From contig NZ_CP092361.1 of the NCBI RefSeq assembly GCF_022354465.1, positions 2,076,522-2,140,521 on the forward strand: a stretch of DNA of 64,000 nt, written 5' to 3'. Shown here one piece after another: positions 8,134 to 20,648 of the stretch. The translations under genes and the position numbers were made by a program. The stretch is from Wielerella bovis (lineage in GTDB: Bacteria > Pseudomonadota > Gammaproteobacteria > Burkholderiales > Neisseriaceae). How positions within the stretch are numbered: position 1 is the stretch's first letter; the number at the start of each line of letters is the position of its first letter. The notes beneath the pieces were generated by a model, which saw nothing but the letters and a program-made list of their open reading frames with translations, had not been told where the DNA came from and made no database searches.

Positions 8134-9246
8134 TTACAAATTACCTAAAATAATGCGTAATACACGACGTAATGGCTCTGCTGCGCCCCACAGCAATTGG
8201 TCGCCTACGGTAAATGCGCTGATGTATTCACCACCCATTCCCAATTTGCGAATGCGTCCCACAGGTGTGGTCAGCGTGCCTGTTACGGCGGCTGGAGTTA
8301 AATCGCGCATAGAGGCTTCTTTGGTATTGGGTACAACTTTGGTCCAATCGTTTGCGCTGGCAATGATTTCTTCAATTTCTTTTAATGGCAAATTTTGTTT
8401 CAATTTTAAAGTGATGGCTTGGCTGTGGCAACGCATTGCGCCCACGCGCACGCACAAACCGTCAATCACAATCGGTGAAGTGGTGCCCAAAATTTTGTTG
8501 GTTTCCACGCCGCCTTTCCATTCTTCTTTGGATTGACCGTTGCCCAAATCAGCATCAATCCATGGAATCAGGCTGCCTGCAAGCGGTACGCCGAAATTTT
8601 CTTTTGGATAATTATCCGAACGCAAGAAATCGGAAACTTTTCGGTCAATGTCCAAAATGGCACTAGCAGGGTCTGCCAATTCGCTGGCAACTTGGCTGTG
8701 AATGGCACCCATGCCGCTAATCAATTCACGCATGTTTTTTGCGCCTGCGCCCGATGCGGCTTGGTAAGTCATGCTGCTTGCCCATTCCACCAAGCCATTT
8801 TGGAACAAGCCACCCAATGCCATTAACATCAAAGAAACTGTGCAGTTGCCACCCACATAGTTTTTCACGCCGTTTGCCAAACCTGCATCAATCACATTGC
8901 GGTTTACTGGGTCAAGCACGATGATGGCATCGTCTTTCATGCGCAGTGTGGAAGCAGCATCAATCCAGTAGCCATTCCAACCGCTTGCGCGTAAGGGTTC
9001 AAAAACGACTTTGGTGTAATCGCCACCTTGGCAGGTTACGATGATGTCCATTTTTGCCAATTCCTGAACATTGTTGGCATCCAATAATGTTTTATTGGCT
9101 TGTCCAAAATCAGGCGCATTACCGCCCACATTGGAGGTTGTGAAAAAATATGCATCAGGAATATGAGCGAAATCATTTTCTTCACGCATACGCTGCATCA
9201 GTACCGAGCCGACCATGCCACGCCAGCCAATAAAACCTACTTTCAT
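8134..9246 (-). CDS. asd: Aspartate-semialdehyde dehydrogenase
   Basis: Asd reduces aspartyl phosphate to aspartate semialdehyde with NADPH, the branch point to lysine/diaminopimelate, threonine and methionine. The 370-residue length and motifs match the Gram-negative type. The dinucleotide site is [18 protein letters not shown] at the N-terminus. The catalytic cysteine is Cys135 in [15 protein letters not shown]. The acid-base histidine is in [11 protein letters not shown]. dapD in the same window acts further down the same pathway but is not linked in an operon. The gene stands alone between a DUS-pair terminator and a repeat-rich gap. Confidence 0.97.
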   Translation of the reverse strand: MKVGFIGWRGMVGSVLMQRMREENDFAHIPDAYFFTTSNVGGNAPDFGQANKTLLDANNVQELAKMDIIVTCQGGDYTKVVFEPLRASGWNGYWIDAASTLRMKDDAIIVLDPVNRNVIDAGLANGVKNYVGGNCTVSLMLMALGGLFQNGLVEWASSMTYQAASGAGAKNMRELISGMGAIHSQVASELADPASAILDIDRKVSDFLRSDNYPKENFGVPLAGSLIPWIDADLGNGQSKEEWKGGVETNKILGTTSPIVIDGLCVRVGAMRCHSQAITLKLKQNLPLKEIEEIIASANDWTKVVPNTKEASMRDLTPAAVTGTLTTPVGRIRKLGMGGEYISAFTVGDQLLWGAAEPLRRVLRIILGNL

Positions 9247-9692
9247 GTTTATGCTCCAAAAAAGAATGAATGGGGAAAGGTTGCGTATAGTCGTTTAAAA
9301 TCCACGTTGGTTACCTTGTCTTATTTTTATTTTAAACGACTATGACATAACTATCTGTATTCAAAATCTGAATCATGTTTATTGCGTTGGTTTTGCACGT
9401 CAATCGTTTTGATACTGGCGCGATACAAATGACAATAAAATTATCAATCTTATGAACACAGGTTCTCATTTTTTCAGGCTACCTTTAAATTGTATTTTGA
9501 TGCAAAGGCAGCCTGAAAACGATTGTTGAGTAATCAAACGATGTTTTAACTGTTTGTAAGGAAATTGTAAAGTAATTTTATCGTATATTATTTGCAATGA
9601 TGTAGAATCAAGACACAAAAATTCAGGTTGAAACTTTTATCGTTATTACATTTCTTCGGTCATCTACACTCAAAATCTTTCCTATTTCTTGA

Positions 9693-9796
9693 TATAGTCG
9701 TTTGAAATTAACACAACAGCGTTACCAGCTCCCTTATGACTATGTGTACACGGCGATCACTATTACCTTATCTTATTTCTATTTTAAGCGACTATA
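9693..9796. repeat. Family-2 element (TATAGTCG ends), complete
   Basis: A 104-bp copy with ends TATAGTCGTTTGAAATTA and TTTTAAGCGACTATA and a core containing GTACACGGCGATCACTATTA. This family shares the GTACACGGCGGTCGC-type core and size with the Correia-like family 1 but has different termini. Confidence 0.75.
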
Positions 9797-9884
9797 TTTT
9801 AACCGACCATCGTAATATGCTGTTTTTGTTTCTATAACCTTGAACTGTATGCCAATTTAGGGTTTCCCAAGGTTTCAGGCAGCC

Positions 9885-9987
9885 TTACAGCACACGACAA
9901 AAATCTTTCAGGCAGCCTGAAACCTGTCCTAATCTTTCGCTGATTGGACAGATTTGGTAAGTCTGCTGCCTTTTAATACACAACAAA
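9885..9987. repeat. Family-3 element, diverged copy
   Basis: Starts TTACAGCACACGACAAAAAT after a DUS, then CCTGTCC ... GGACAG as an internal inverted repeat, and ends near ATACACAACAAAAA. Better-preserved copies at 35586, 39196 and 60575 define the family. Confidence 0.5.
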
Positions 9988-10103
9988 AACACCATGCAAC
10001 CTACAATAGATTGTTTTCCGCTATAATTGTGCCATTTTTTTGTGTTTGATTTTTTGTTACCCAGCGTTTCAGGCAGCCTGAAACAAATTTTCAAAAATAC
10101 AAA

Positions 10104-10445
10104 ATGATAAAGAAAAAATATCGCATAAAACGCACTCATAATGATATAGGAATGCGCTCATCATCAAAATTAAGCGGTGCATCGCTCATTTGCCTGTTTG
10201 CGCCAGTTTGGGTGCCGATAGTGTGGCTAGATGGATTGCCATTGTCTAATTTTAAGGGTGAAACTGAATTATTTCTTGGATTGTCGGTAGGTTTACCATT
10301 TTTGCCCTTTATTATTTTTGTTTGTAGCGATAATTCAAAAGACTTAAAAACTTATTTGATTTGTTTGTTGCTGGCAAGCCCATTCTTGGTTGTTGCAGCA
10401 TTTATTCTATGGTGGATTGCAGCAGCAAGCAGATATGGTCCATGA
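10104..10445 (+). CDS. Small predicted membrane protein, function unknown
   Basis: A 113-residue protein with a basic N-terminus (KKKYRIKRTH) and three predicted membrane segments: about residues 27-43 (SLICLFAPVWVPIVWL), 57-73 (LGLSVGLPFLPFIIFVC) and 84-105 (YLICLLLASPFLVVAAFILWW). No family recognised. A second start at about residue 17 is possible. It is flanked by repeats upstream and a DUS downstream, before murA on the same strand. The presence of a continuous frame with coherent hydrophobic segments supports a real gene, but there is no homology evidence. Confidence 0.5.
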   Translation: MIKKKYRIKRTHNDIGMRSSSKLSGASLICLFAPVWVPIVWLDGLPLSNFKGETELFLGLSVGLPFLPFIIFVCSDNSKDLKTYLICLLLASPFLVVAAFILWWIAAASRYGP

Positions 10446-10487
10446 TTAAATAATTGACTTTTCAGGCAGCCTGAAAAATCAACTTAA

Positions 10488-11792
<1,305 letters not shown>

Positions 11793-11864
11793 ATACAGTA
11801 CACGACAATTTGTAGATTGGGCATTCATGCTCGACCTACAATTTTTCGCTTTGCAACGGTTTCT

Positions 11865-11972
11865 GACTGTATTTTAAGCAAATATAAGGCGACAGCCATG
11901 TACCATATGTACACGGCGGTCGCTATCGCCTTATCCTGATTTAGTGAATCCACTATATTTAAAACGACTATA
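11865..11972. repeat. Mosaic of family-1 and family-2 repeat pieces
   Basis: The left part (TATTTTAAGCAAATATAAGG) looks like a family-2 end, the middle carries GTACACGGCGGTCGCTATCG, and the right part is a family-1 end (TTTAGTGAATCCACTATA, to 11957) followed at once by a family-2 end (TTTAAAACGACTATA, to 11972). The order suggests a family-1 element inserted inside a family-2 element, as at 23832 and 40804, followed by partial loss. It is the immediate upstream sequence of the small lipoprotein gene at 11986. Confidence 0.6.
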
Positions 11973-11985
11973 GTAAAGACAAATG

Positions 11986-12174
11986 ATGAAAAATACTTGG
12001 AAATACTTGCTACTGATTTTTTGGTTAAATGCTTGCGCGACGACCGCACCATCTAATCCGCATACACCCCAACGCTCCCCTTCACAAAAAGTCATTCGTG
12101 CTGCAAATTGGATTGTGTATGTGCCATTGTGTTTTATGTATGGCATTTGTCCTGATATTTCAGAAGATGAATAG
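11986..12174 (+). CDS. Small predicted lipoprotein
   Basis: About 62 residues. The N-terminus is a lipoprotein signal (KNTWKYLLLIFWLNAC, cysteine around residue 17), and the mature part is a short Pro/Ser-rich tail followed by a hydrophobic segment (ANWIVYVPLCFMYGICPD). The ATG at 11983 is an alternative start. No family recognised. A DUS-pair terminator follows directly. The lipobox and the terminator support a real gene despite its length; expression may depend on the repeat mosaic immediately upstream. Confidence 0.55.
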   Translation: MKNTWKYLLLIFWLNACATTAPSNPHTPQRSPSQKVIRAANWIVYVPLCFMYGICPDISEDE

Positions 12175-12210
12175 GCAGCCTGAAACTATTTTCAGGCTGC
12201 CTATTTTTCA
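12173..12210. terminator. Inverted DUS pair between convergent genes
   Basis: AGGCAGCCTGAAA and TTTTCAGGCTGCCT separated by four bases, then a T-rich run. It lies between the small lipoprotein gene and convergent leuS. Confidence 0.75.
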
Positions 12211-12215
12211 TTAAA

Positions 12216-14867
<2,652 letters not shown>

Positions 14868-14944
14868 TTAAATGTTTGCAAAATGATGTGCAATTATAAC
14901 AGTTTCTATGTTTTTCGTTATCTTGAACTTTGTTTCAGGCTGAA

Positions 14945-15056
14945 ACCTTTGCAAAACTCAAAATTATAGGTCGAATTCTTGAATCCGATATTTCTCACAT
15001 TTAACAAATATTTGTTTTAATTTGAAAATCATCAGATACAAGAATCCAACCTATAC
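14945..15056. repeat. CCTTTGCAAAAC-ended repeat (family 5)
   Basis: Begins CCTTTGCAAAACTCAAAATT, continues with the interrupted palindrome GAATTCTTGAATCCGA and an AT-rich centre, and ends AGAATCCAACCTATA. Similar units are at 24896-24990 and 42679-42794, each flanked by DUS. This fills most of the gap between leuS and the cytochrome gene. Confidence 0.55.
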
Positions 15057-15138
15057 ATTTTCAGGCTGCCATATTTTTAATCAGCATATCGCGAAGAAAT
15101 ATGTTACAAATAGAAATTCTATGCAGGTTTAATCCAAA

Positions 15139-15597
15139 TTATTTCGGCGCACGATAAGCATCATGACAAGATTTGCAACTTGCCCCTGCTTCGCCATACG
15201 CGGCTTTAATTTGTGCCAAATCACCACTTTGTGCTGCCGCGTTCAATTTATCCACCGCTGCCAAAAATTTATCTTGTTCAGCTTTAAATTCATCGGGTTT
15301 TTCCCAAATTGCAGGTAAAGCATCACCGTTGCCTTTCGGGTCATTTTGGAAATAATCAAACGGCGCACGCGCTTCGTCTTGGAAACTGCTTGCCAATGTT
15401 TTGAATTTTTCTACTTCGTATGCGTCTTCGCCCTTAACGACTTTGCCCATGCTGGAAAATGTTGGCATAAACGATTTGAACGCAGTTGTGCGGTTTTGCG
15501 AAATATCGCCTTTACCACCAACCTGCCCATTTGCGCCACTTTGTCCGCCACATGCGACTAAAAATAAAGCTGTGAATAAAATTGCTGTGTACTTCAT
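15139..15597 (-). CDS. Cytochrome c' lipoprotein (CycP-like)
   Basis: A 152-residue protein of the cytochrome c' family. The single haem-binding site is near the C-terminus, CKSCH in GASCKSCHDAYRAPK, as expected for four-helix-bundle cytochromes c'. The N-terminus is a lipoprotein signal with lipobox LVAC around residue 16, so the protein is anchored in the envelope. The neisserial homologue CycP protects against nitric oxide during denitrification; the same role is inferred here. The helical segments FKSFMPTFSSMGKVV and FQDEARAPFDYFQND correspond to helices A and B. It is a single gene, divergent from the SDR gene. Confidence 0.85.
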   Translation of the reverse strand: MKYTAILFTALFLVACGGQSGANGQVGGKGDISQNRTTAFKSFMPTFSSMGKVVKGEDAYEVEKFKTLASSFQDEARAPFDYFQNDPKGNGDALPAIWEKPDEFKAEQDKFLAAVDKLNAAAQSGDLAQIKAAYGEAGASCKSCHDAYRAPK

Positions 15598-15676
15598 GGT
15601 TTTACATTCCTTTAATGAGTGTTATGATTTCAGAAATTGAACATCATACCTGATTATTCACAGAAAGGAACACATC

Positions 15677-16525
15677 ATGGCTATTTTAATTACGGGCGCA
15701 TCAGCAGGTTTTGGTGCAGCAATGTGTCGTGCATTTGTGCAAGCAGGTTATCCTGTGATTGGTGCGGCACGGCGTTTGGACAAATTAACTGCGCTGCAAG
15801 AAGAATTAGGTTTCTTTTTTCAACCTTTGGAAATGGATGTGGCTGATAAACAATCCGTTGATTTGGCATTGAAACATTTAGAAACGCTGCCTGAAAAATT
15901 TCAACAGATTGATTGTTTGATTAACAACGCAGGTTTGGCATTGGGTTTAGAACCCGCGCATGAAGCCAATATGGAAGATTGGGAAACCATGATTCATACC
16001 AATATTTTGGGTTTGACTTATTTAACGCGCCAAGTGTTACCGCAAATGGTGGAACGCGGCGATGGTTATGTGATGAATTTAGGTTCTATTGCAGGCACTT
16101 ATCCCTACCCAGGGGGCAATGTATACGGCGCAACCAAAGCCTTCGTGCGCCAATTTAGCTTGAATTTACGCGCTGATTTGCAAGGCAAAGGCGTGCGTGT
16201 CAGCAATATTGAACCAGGTTTATGCGGTGGCACAGAGTTTTCCAATGTGCGCTTCAAAGGCGATGATGAACGTGCGGCAAAATTGTATGAAAACGTGGAT
16301 TCCATTCAAGCGGAAGACATTGCACGCACGGCGTTGTGGCTGTATCAATGTCCGAAACACATGAATATCAATGCGATTGAAATTATGCCGGTGGCGCAAG
16401 CATTTGGTGCATTGCCTGTTACGCGTAAAACGCAGCCTGAAAATGTAGCGCAAACAACCCAAACGGCTGCACCAACCGAAGGGCAACAAGGTTTTTTCAG
16501 CAAATTGGCTTCTTTATTTAAATAA
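15677..16525 (+). CDS. SDR-family oxidoreductase, YdfG-like, with C-terminal extension
   Basis: A 282-residue short-chain dehydrogenase. The cofactor site ITGASAGFGAAMCRAF is at the N-terminus with an Arg-Arg (AARRLDKL) that favours NADP. The NAG motif is in LINNAGLALGLEPAHE, the catalytic Ser is in NLGSIAGTYPYPGG and the YxxxK pair is YGATKAFVRQF. These match the YdfG group (3-hydroxy acid dehydrogenase, malonic semialdehyde reductase). The last 35 or so residues are an extension: a Thr/Gln/Ala linker, beginning where a DUS is translated (TQPENV), and a terminal GFFSKLASLFK that looks like an amphipathic helix and could tether the enzyme to the membrane. AGAAAGGAA precedes the ATG. Confidence 0.85.
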   Translation: MAILITGASAGFGAAMCRAFVQAGYPVIGAARRLDKLTALQEELGFFFQPLEMDVADKQSVDLALKHLETLPEKFQQIDCLINNAGLALGLEPAHEANMEDWETMIHTNILGLTYLTRQVLPQMVERGDGYVMNLGSIAGTYPYPGGNVYGATKAFVRQFSLNLRADLQGKGVRVSNIEPGLCGGTEFSNVRFKGDDERAAKLYENVDSIQAEDIARTALWLYQCPKHMNINAIEIMPVAQAFGALPVTRKTQPENVAQTTQTAAPTEGQQGFFSKLASLFK

Positions 16526-16531
16526 AATGGT

Positions 16532-16573
16532 TTTCAGGCTGCCTAAAATATAAAAGAAGGCAGCCTGAAAAAA
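16532..16573 (+). terminator. Inverted DUS pair downstream of the SDR gene
   Basis: TTTTCAGGCTGCCT and AGGCAGCCTGAAAAA with a short A-rich loop, between the SDR gene and ubiG on the same strand. Confidence 0.6.
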
Positions 16574-16595
16574 ACAAAATGTAACAGGAAATACC

Positions 16596-17309
16596 ATGTC
16601 TCAAATCAACATAGATGCCGCAGAAATTGAAAAATTCAGCCAACTCGCCGCCAAATGGTGGGACAAAACGGGCGAATTTAAACCGCTGCACGACATCAAT
16701 CCGCTGCGTTTGGATTATATTGACCAGCACGCGCACTTATCAGGTAAAACCGTGTTGGACGTTGGCTGCGGTGGCGGCATATTAAGCGAAAGCATGGCAT
16801 TGCGTGGCGCAGAAAACGTGTTAGGCATTGATATGGCAGAACTTTCTTTACAAACTGCCACCACCCACGCCACCGAACAAGCGGTTAATAATGTCCATTA
16901 TCGTTGCATCAGCGTGGAAGATTTGGCGCTGGAAATGCCGCACGCGTTTGATGTGGTAACGTGCATGGAAATGTTGGAACACGTTCCCGACCCTGCATCG
17001 GTTATTCGCGCCTGCGCCAAATTGGTCAAACCCGATGGTTGGGTATTTTTTTCCACGCTCAACCGCAACGCCAAATCGTATATTCACGCCATTGTAGGCG
17101 CGGAATACATTTTGAATCTTGTTCCCAAAGGCACGCACGATTGGCAAAAATTCATCGCGCCAGCCGAGTTGGCACGCATGGCACGTTTGGCGCAATTAAA
17201 TGTTTCAGGCTGCATGGGCATGTCATATAACTTATTGAGCAAAAAATATTTTTTGTGTGATGATGTAAGCGTGAATTATATGATGGCGTGTCGTAGTATG
17301 GCAGCCTGA
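16596..17309 (+). CDS. ubiG: Ubiquinone biosynthesis O-methyltransferase UbiG
   Basis: UbiG performs both O-methylations in ubiquinone synthesis, using S-adenosylmethionine. The 237-residue protein has the family start [20 protein letters not shown], the [13 protein letters not shown] block, the SAM-binding motif [16 protein letters not shown] and the EHVPDP-type motif ([14 protein letters not shown]). The C-terminal block [15 protein letters not shown] and [13 protein letters not shown] are also characteristic. The stop codon comes from a DUS: the last residues M-A-A-stop read ATG GCA GCC TGA. ubiE, for the preceding C-methylation, is elsewhere in this window at 47167. Confidence 0.96.
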   Translation: MSQINIDAAEIEKFSQLAAKWWDKTGEFKPLHDINPLRLDYIDQHAHLSGKTVLDVGCGGGILSESMALRGAENVLGIDMAELSLQTATTHATEQAVNNVHYRCISVEDLALEMPHAFDVVTCMEMLEHVPDPASVIRACAKLVKPDGWVFFSTLNRNAKSYIHAIVGAEYILNLVPKGTHDWQKFIAPAELARMARLAQLNVSGCMGMSYNLLSKKYFLCDDVSVNYMMACRSMAA

Positions 17310-17340
17310 AAAAATAGTTTGAAGAACAGGAGCATATAAA

Positions 17341-17829
17341 ATGAGACCACAAGATTTTTGGCAAGAATTGGAAGAAATGAAACCCACTTCCGCATTTACT
17401 AGCGCGGCTTGGTGTGTGTTGGCGATTGGTGCGATTGGTGCGATTGCATTTTTGGTCGGCATTATTCGGGTGGACACATTGGCATTGAGTGAAAAAGGGT
17501 TTTACGTTGCCGTGCTGTCGTTGGGTTTATACGCAGCGATTAGTTTGCAAAAAACCCTGCGCGACCGCGCAGAAGGCTTGCCCATTTCCGATATGTATTA
17601 CAGCATCAGTTGGGGCGCATTGGCTCTGGCGATATTTTTGCTGGTTATCGGTTTGTACAATTCCGAATTACAACTAAACGAAAAAGGGTTTTACGGCTTG
17701 GCATTTACGCAAAGTTTGTTCGCCGTTATTACCATTCAGAAAAATTCGCGCGATATTCAGCGCATCAATGATTTGTTGGCGCAACGACATGGTGCGCGAC
17801 GAAATATGAATACGGTGGAAGAAGATTAA
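17341..17829 (+). CDS. YiaA/YiaB family inner-membrane protein
   Basis: A 162-residue inner-membrane protein with two tandem copies of the YiaAB two-helix domain. Copy one covers about residues 19-72 (AAWCVLAIGAIGAIAFLVGI, then LSEKGFYVAVLSLGLYAAISLQKTLRD), and copy two about 82-136 (ISWGALALAIFLLVIGLYN, then LNEKGFYGLAFTQSLFAVITIQKNSRD). Each repeat contains an LxEKGFY motif at the start of the second helix. An AGGAG-type ribosome-binding site precedes the ATG. The function of the family is not established. It follows ubiG by 31 bases and may be read through from it. Confidence 0.85.
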   Translation: MRPQDFWQELEEMKPTSAFTSAAWCVLAIGAIGAIAFLVGIIRVDTLALSEKGFYVAVLSLGLYAAISLQKTLRDRAEGLPISDMYYSISWGALALAIFLLVIGLYNSELQLNEKGFYGLAFTQSLFAVITIQKNSRDIQRINDLLAQRHGARRNMNTVEED

Positions 17830-17845
17830 TTTTGGGGTAGATAAA

Positions 17846-17889
17846 AGGCAGCCTGAAAATAAGGATTAACCCCTTTTTCAGGCTGCCTG
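17846..17889. terminator. Inverted DUS pair between convergent genes
   Basis: AGGCAGCCTGAAAA and TTTTTCAGGCTGCCT enclose a 14-base loop between the YiaA-type gene and ccsB. Confidence 0.75.
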
Positions 17890-17895
17890 AAACTA

Positions 17896-19152
17896 TTACA
17901 AACTACCGTATGAATGTAAACCCGTCAAAAACATATTCACACCCACAAACGCGAATGCCGTAATGAACAAACCAATAATCGCCCACCACGCCAAAATCTT
18001 ACCGCGCCAGCCAGCCACCAAACGCATGTGCAACCAAATCGCATAGTTCAGCCACACAATAAACGCCCAAGTTTCTTTCGGGTCCCAGCTCCAATAGCGA
18101 CCCCAAGCGTCTGCCGCCCACAATGCACCCAAAATCGTGGCAATCGTGAAAAACAGGAAACCCACAGCAATCGCTTTGTACATCGCTTCTTCAATTTGCG
18201 CTGGGTCGGGCAGCCATTTGATGCCACGCAACGCCAATAATTCCGCCACACCAAACGCAGCCGCCATACAAAACGCGCCATAGCCAATAAAGTTCGCAGG
18301 CACATGGATTTTCATCCACCACGATTGCAGCGCAGGAATAAGCGGCTGAATTTCGTGTGCGCCACGCTCCAAGCTGTACCACAAGGTAAACGCGACCAAG
18401 CCCACCATCAGCATGTACACAAACACGCCCAATTTGTGCATGGCAAATTTTCGCTCATAATACAAATACATCAAGCCCGTAATCACCATAAACAAAATAA
18501 ACACTTCATACAAATTGGACACGGGAATATGCCCCGCGTCTGGGCGCAACAAATAGCTTTCGTGCCAACGCACCAGCAAACCCGTAAAACCCGCAAACGC
18601 TGCCGCCCACGCCAAACCCGATGCCATGCCCAGCAAAGTATTCGGTTTAGTGGACACGGTTTCAGGCTGCTTGCGTGCTTGTTGCCACGCCACCAAAGTC
18701 CCCAAAGCGTACAAAATAAAGGCGAAAATCGTCAAAGCCGATTGCCACATAATCGCCGATTGGCTGCTCAACAAATAGCGCAACAGGAATTTGCCTTGTG
18801 GCGGCTCGCCAGCGTGGGCGATGTTGCCCGCGTACAAACCGACCGCCATGTACGCCACCGCCACGCTGCCCAAAATAAACCAACGCATTGGCTTGAAAAA
18901 CCAGCCCAAGCCAATCGCAATCGCCGCGCTGACCCACAAAATCACGGTTTCGTAAATGTCCATGTGGTGCGGCATTTTGATTTGCACCATCACGGCAATC
19001 GTCAAAATCGCCACCGCAAACAGCCAATCTACCAGCGATAAATTTTTGTACCATGATTTTTCTTGCAATAATTCATGTTGAGGCAAAATATTGTTTTTAT
19101 TGATACTATTTTCAGGCAGCGTATTATCTGCCGTGCTTGTGCGTTCCGCCAT
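17896..19152 (-). CDS. ccsB: Cytochrome c biogenesis protein CcsB/ResC-type haem channel
   Basis: A polytopic inner-membrane component of the system II cytochrome c maturation machinery, which delivers haem to the periplasm. The 418-residue protein has about eight hydrophobic segments and the diagnostic WWD-type domain near the C-terminus, WGRYWSWDPKETWAFIVWL, flanked by conserved histidines (HVPANFIGYG, LHMRLVAGW). The N-terminal 60 residues include a hydrophilic tail before the first helix, as in neisserial homologues. Naming of ResB/CcsB and ResC/CcsA halves varies; this is the WWD half. Its usual partner (ResB-type) is not adjacent: the upstream region contains DUS and unrelated genes. 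It probably serves cytochromes such as the c' encoded at 15139. Confidence 0.9.
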   Translation of the reverse strand: MAERTSTADNTLPENSINKNNILPQHELLQEKSWYKNLSLVDWLFAVAILTIAVMVQIKMPHHMDIYETVILWVSAAIAIGLGWFFKPMRWFILGSVAVAYMAVGLYAGNIAHAGEPPQGKFLLRYLLSSQSAIMWQSALTIFAFILYALGTLVAWQQARKQPETVSTKPNTLLGMASGLAWAAAFAGFTGLLVRWHESYLLRPDAGHIPVSNLYEVFILFMVITGLMYLYYERKFAMHKLGVFVYMLMVGLVAFTLWYSLERGAHEIQPLIPALQSWWMKIHVPANFIGYGAFCMAAAFGVAELLALRGIKWLPDPAQIEEAMYKAIAVGFLFFTIATILGALWAADAWGRYWSWDPKETWAFIVWLNYAIWLHMRLVAGWRGKILAWWAIIGLFITAFAFVGVNMFLTGLHSYGSL

Positions 19153-19289
19153 GTTATGTACCTATTGTTTGTATTATGTTTCAGGCAGCCTGAAAGGTGC
19201 GCTATTTTAAACTGAAATGGTATGTAAAGATGATTAAATTGATGTTTTGTTGAGATTGAATTTATTTTCAGGCAGCCTGAAAACGTTTT

Positions 19290-19763
19290 TTAACGCCATT
19301 GCCATACTGCCCAATCGTAAAAAGTACCTGCCGCAAATCCGAATAATAAACAAATTTGCCAAATACACTCCCATTTTGGCTGCGAAAAGCGGCGCAACTT
19401 CAATACAACGAACACTTCGCCCACTACTGCGAAAACAAAGCCAACCAATAATTGCAATATGGGCATAACACAGCGTTCTTCACCAAATGCATCAGTAAAA
19501 CAATTACTTTCCAACCACATTGCGAGTGTATATCCCAGCAACCATAGTATGAAAAAAATGCTTATCATTGCCCAAACGCAAAACAGTCTACGCGCCCATT
19601 TTCTTGGCAACACGCTATGCAGCACTAGGCTCAATACCATCAATATCCCCAGAGTCCATTGTGCTTGTGTCTTGAAACCGTTACCCCATACCGCGCCGCA
19701 ATAGAATAAAACTAGAGCCAAGCCAATAGCAGCAGATGTTTTGAATGTGGATTGGATTGACAT
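19290..19763 (-). CDS. Predicted inner-membrane protein, function unknown
   Basis: A 157-residue protein with four or five predicted membrane segments: about residues 11-27, 36-51, 60-83 (FCVWAMISIFFILWLLGYTLAMWL), 100-122 and 134-150. The loop between helices three and four has two cysteines (SNCFTDAFGEERCVM), probably periplasmic and able to form a disulfide. No family recognised. The ATG follows a plausible leader just after the ankyrin gene on the same strand (28-base gap), so the two may form an operon. Codon use looks like that of the neighbours. Confidence 0.65.
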   Translation of the reverse strand: MSIQSTFKTSAAIGLALVLFYCGAVWGNGFKTQAQWTLGILMVLSLVLHSVLPRKWARRLFCVWAMISIFFILWLLGYTLAMWLESNCFTDAFGEERCVMPILQLLVGFVFAVVGEVFVVLKLRRFSQPKWECIWQICLLFGFAAGTFYDWAVWQWR

Positions 19764-19790
19764 GATAAACTTGTCCTAAAAAATAGCTTT

Positions 19791-20648
19791 TCAGGCAGCC
19801 TTTAATTGAGCATAAAGCGGTTGCAGCCAGATGGTAATGCAATGTTGGGTATTGCCGTCCCATTCGGTGTCGAAACCTTGTTGTTGCAGCAGCGATACGA
19901 TTTGGCTAGCCAAGTCTGATATGCCGCTGTCGTCATCGCCGAGCATACCGTAGTTTAAGTCGAGTATGCCGAATTCGCGGGCGCGGCCTTTGCTCGGTTC
20001 GGTATAAAAACAGTAGCCGCTAAAACGGGCTTTATCAGGCAGCGTGTCCCAGCGGTCAAAGCATTCGGCAATGCCTTCGCCAACGGTATAGCCTGCATTG
20101 GGCAGGGTAACGATGCCTGCTTTTTCGAATGCAGCGAAGGCTTTTTTCACGGCGGCGGTGGCTTTGCGCCATACGGCGGTGTCAGCGCGTTGGTCGGGAT
20201 ATTTGGGCGGTGGTGGTGGCGCGGGCAGCGGATGTCCGCTTAATTGGCTCAATAAACGTTGCACCTCTTTTTGTTCATCAAGGGTGTCGATGCAATCAAC
20301 AAGATGGTCGCAACCTTCGCGTGTGGCGAGCGTGTTCAAATCAGCACCGTTGTCTATCAGGTATTGCACAATCTCTACCGACGGACAGAATTCGCCTGCC
20401 AACCAAAGTGGGGAACGACCGTCTTTGCTCAAAGCATTGATGGGCGAACCTGCTTCCACCAGCAGTCGCACCAATTCAAAATTCACATTGCCACAGTTGT
20501 CGGCCACAATGGCTTGATGCAACGGCGTAAAACCGACGGTATTGGTTTCATGCACGGCGTTGGGATTGGCGGCGATAAAAGCTTGCACGGCTGCCAAATC
20601 GCTGGCGCGTGCGGCTTCGCTGATGGAACGGTAGTGTTTTTCGCTCAT
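19791..20648 (-). CDS. Ankyrin-repeat protein with DUF6891-like C-terminal domain
   Basis: About 285 residues. The first half has ankyrin repeats: ISEAARASDLAAVQAFIAAN, then VGFTPLHQAIVADNCGNV with ELVRLLVEAGSPINA, and DGRSPLWLAGEFCPS with EIVQYLIDNGADLNT. A Pro-rich hinge (HPLPAPPPPPKYP) joins a C-terminal domain with AFEKAGIVTLPNAGYTVGEGIAECFDRWD and a Gly/Asp-rich end, which resembles DUF6891 as I remember it; that part is tentative. The start at 20648 (MSEKHY) has GAGG at proper spacing and is preferred over 20660 or 20705. The stop codon is provided by a DUS (AAG GCT GCC TGA). No signal peptide: probably cytosolic and involved in protein-protein contacts. Confidence 0.75.
   Translation of the reverse strand: MSEKHYRSISEAARASDLAAVQAFIAANPNAVHETNTVGFTPLHQAIVADNCGNVNFELVRLLVEAGSPINALSKDGRSPLWLAGEFCPSVEIVQYLIDNGADLNTLATREGCDHLVDCIDTLDEQKEVQRLLSQLSGHPLPAPPPPPKYPDQRADTAVWRKATAAVKKAFAAFEKAGIVTLPNAGYTVGEGIAECFDRWDTLPDKARFSGYCFYTEPSKGRAREFGILDLNYGMLGDDDSGISDLASQIVSLLQQQGFDTEWDGNTQHCITIWLQPLYAQLKAA

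Larger units (their letters stand above)
9247..10103. other. 857-base gene-free region rich in repeats
   Basis: No credible coding sequence on either strand. It holds a truncated family-2 element (about 9286-9343), a one-ended family-4 fragment (about 9430-9466, ending ATGAACACAGGTTCT), a complete family-2 element (9693-9796) and a diverged family-3 element (about 9885-9987), plus several DUS. The remaining AT-rich sequence at 9530-9650 shows nothing I can name. The sequence upstream of asd presumably also contains its promoter, but I see no strong match. Confidence 0.7.

Noticed and set aside
18304-19041. Open frame (245 codons) antisense to ccsB
   Set aside because: His/Gln/Arg-rich shadow of hydrophobic codons on the other strand; no start signal or homology.
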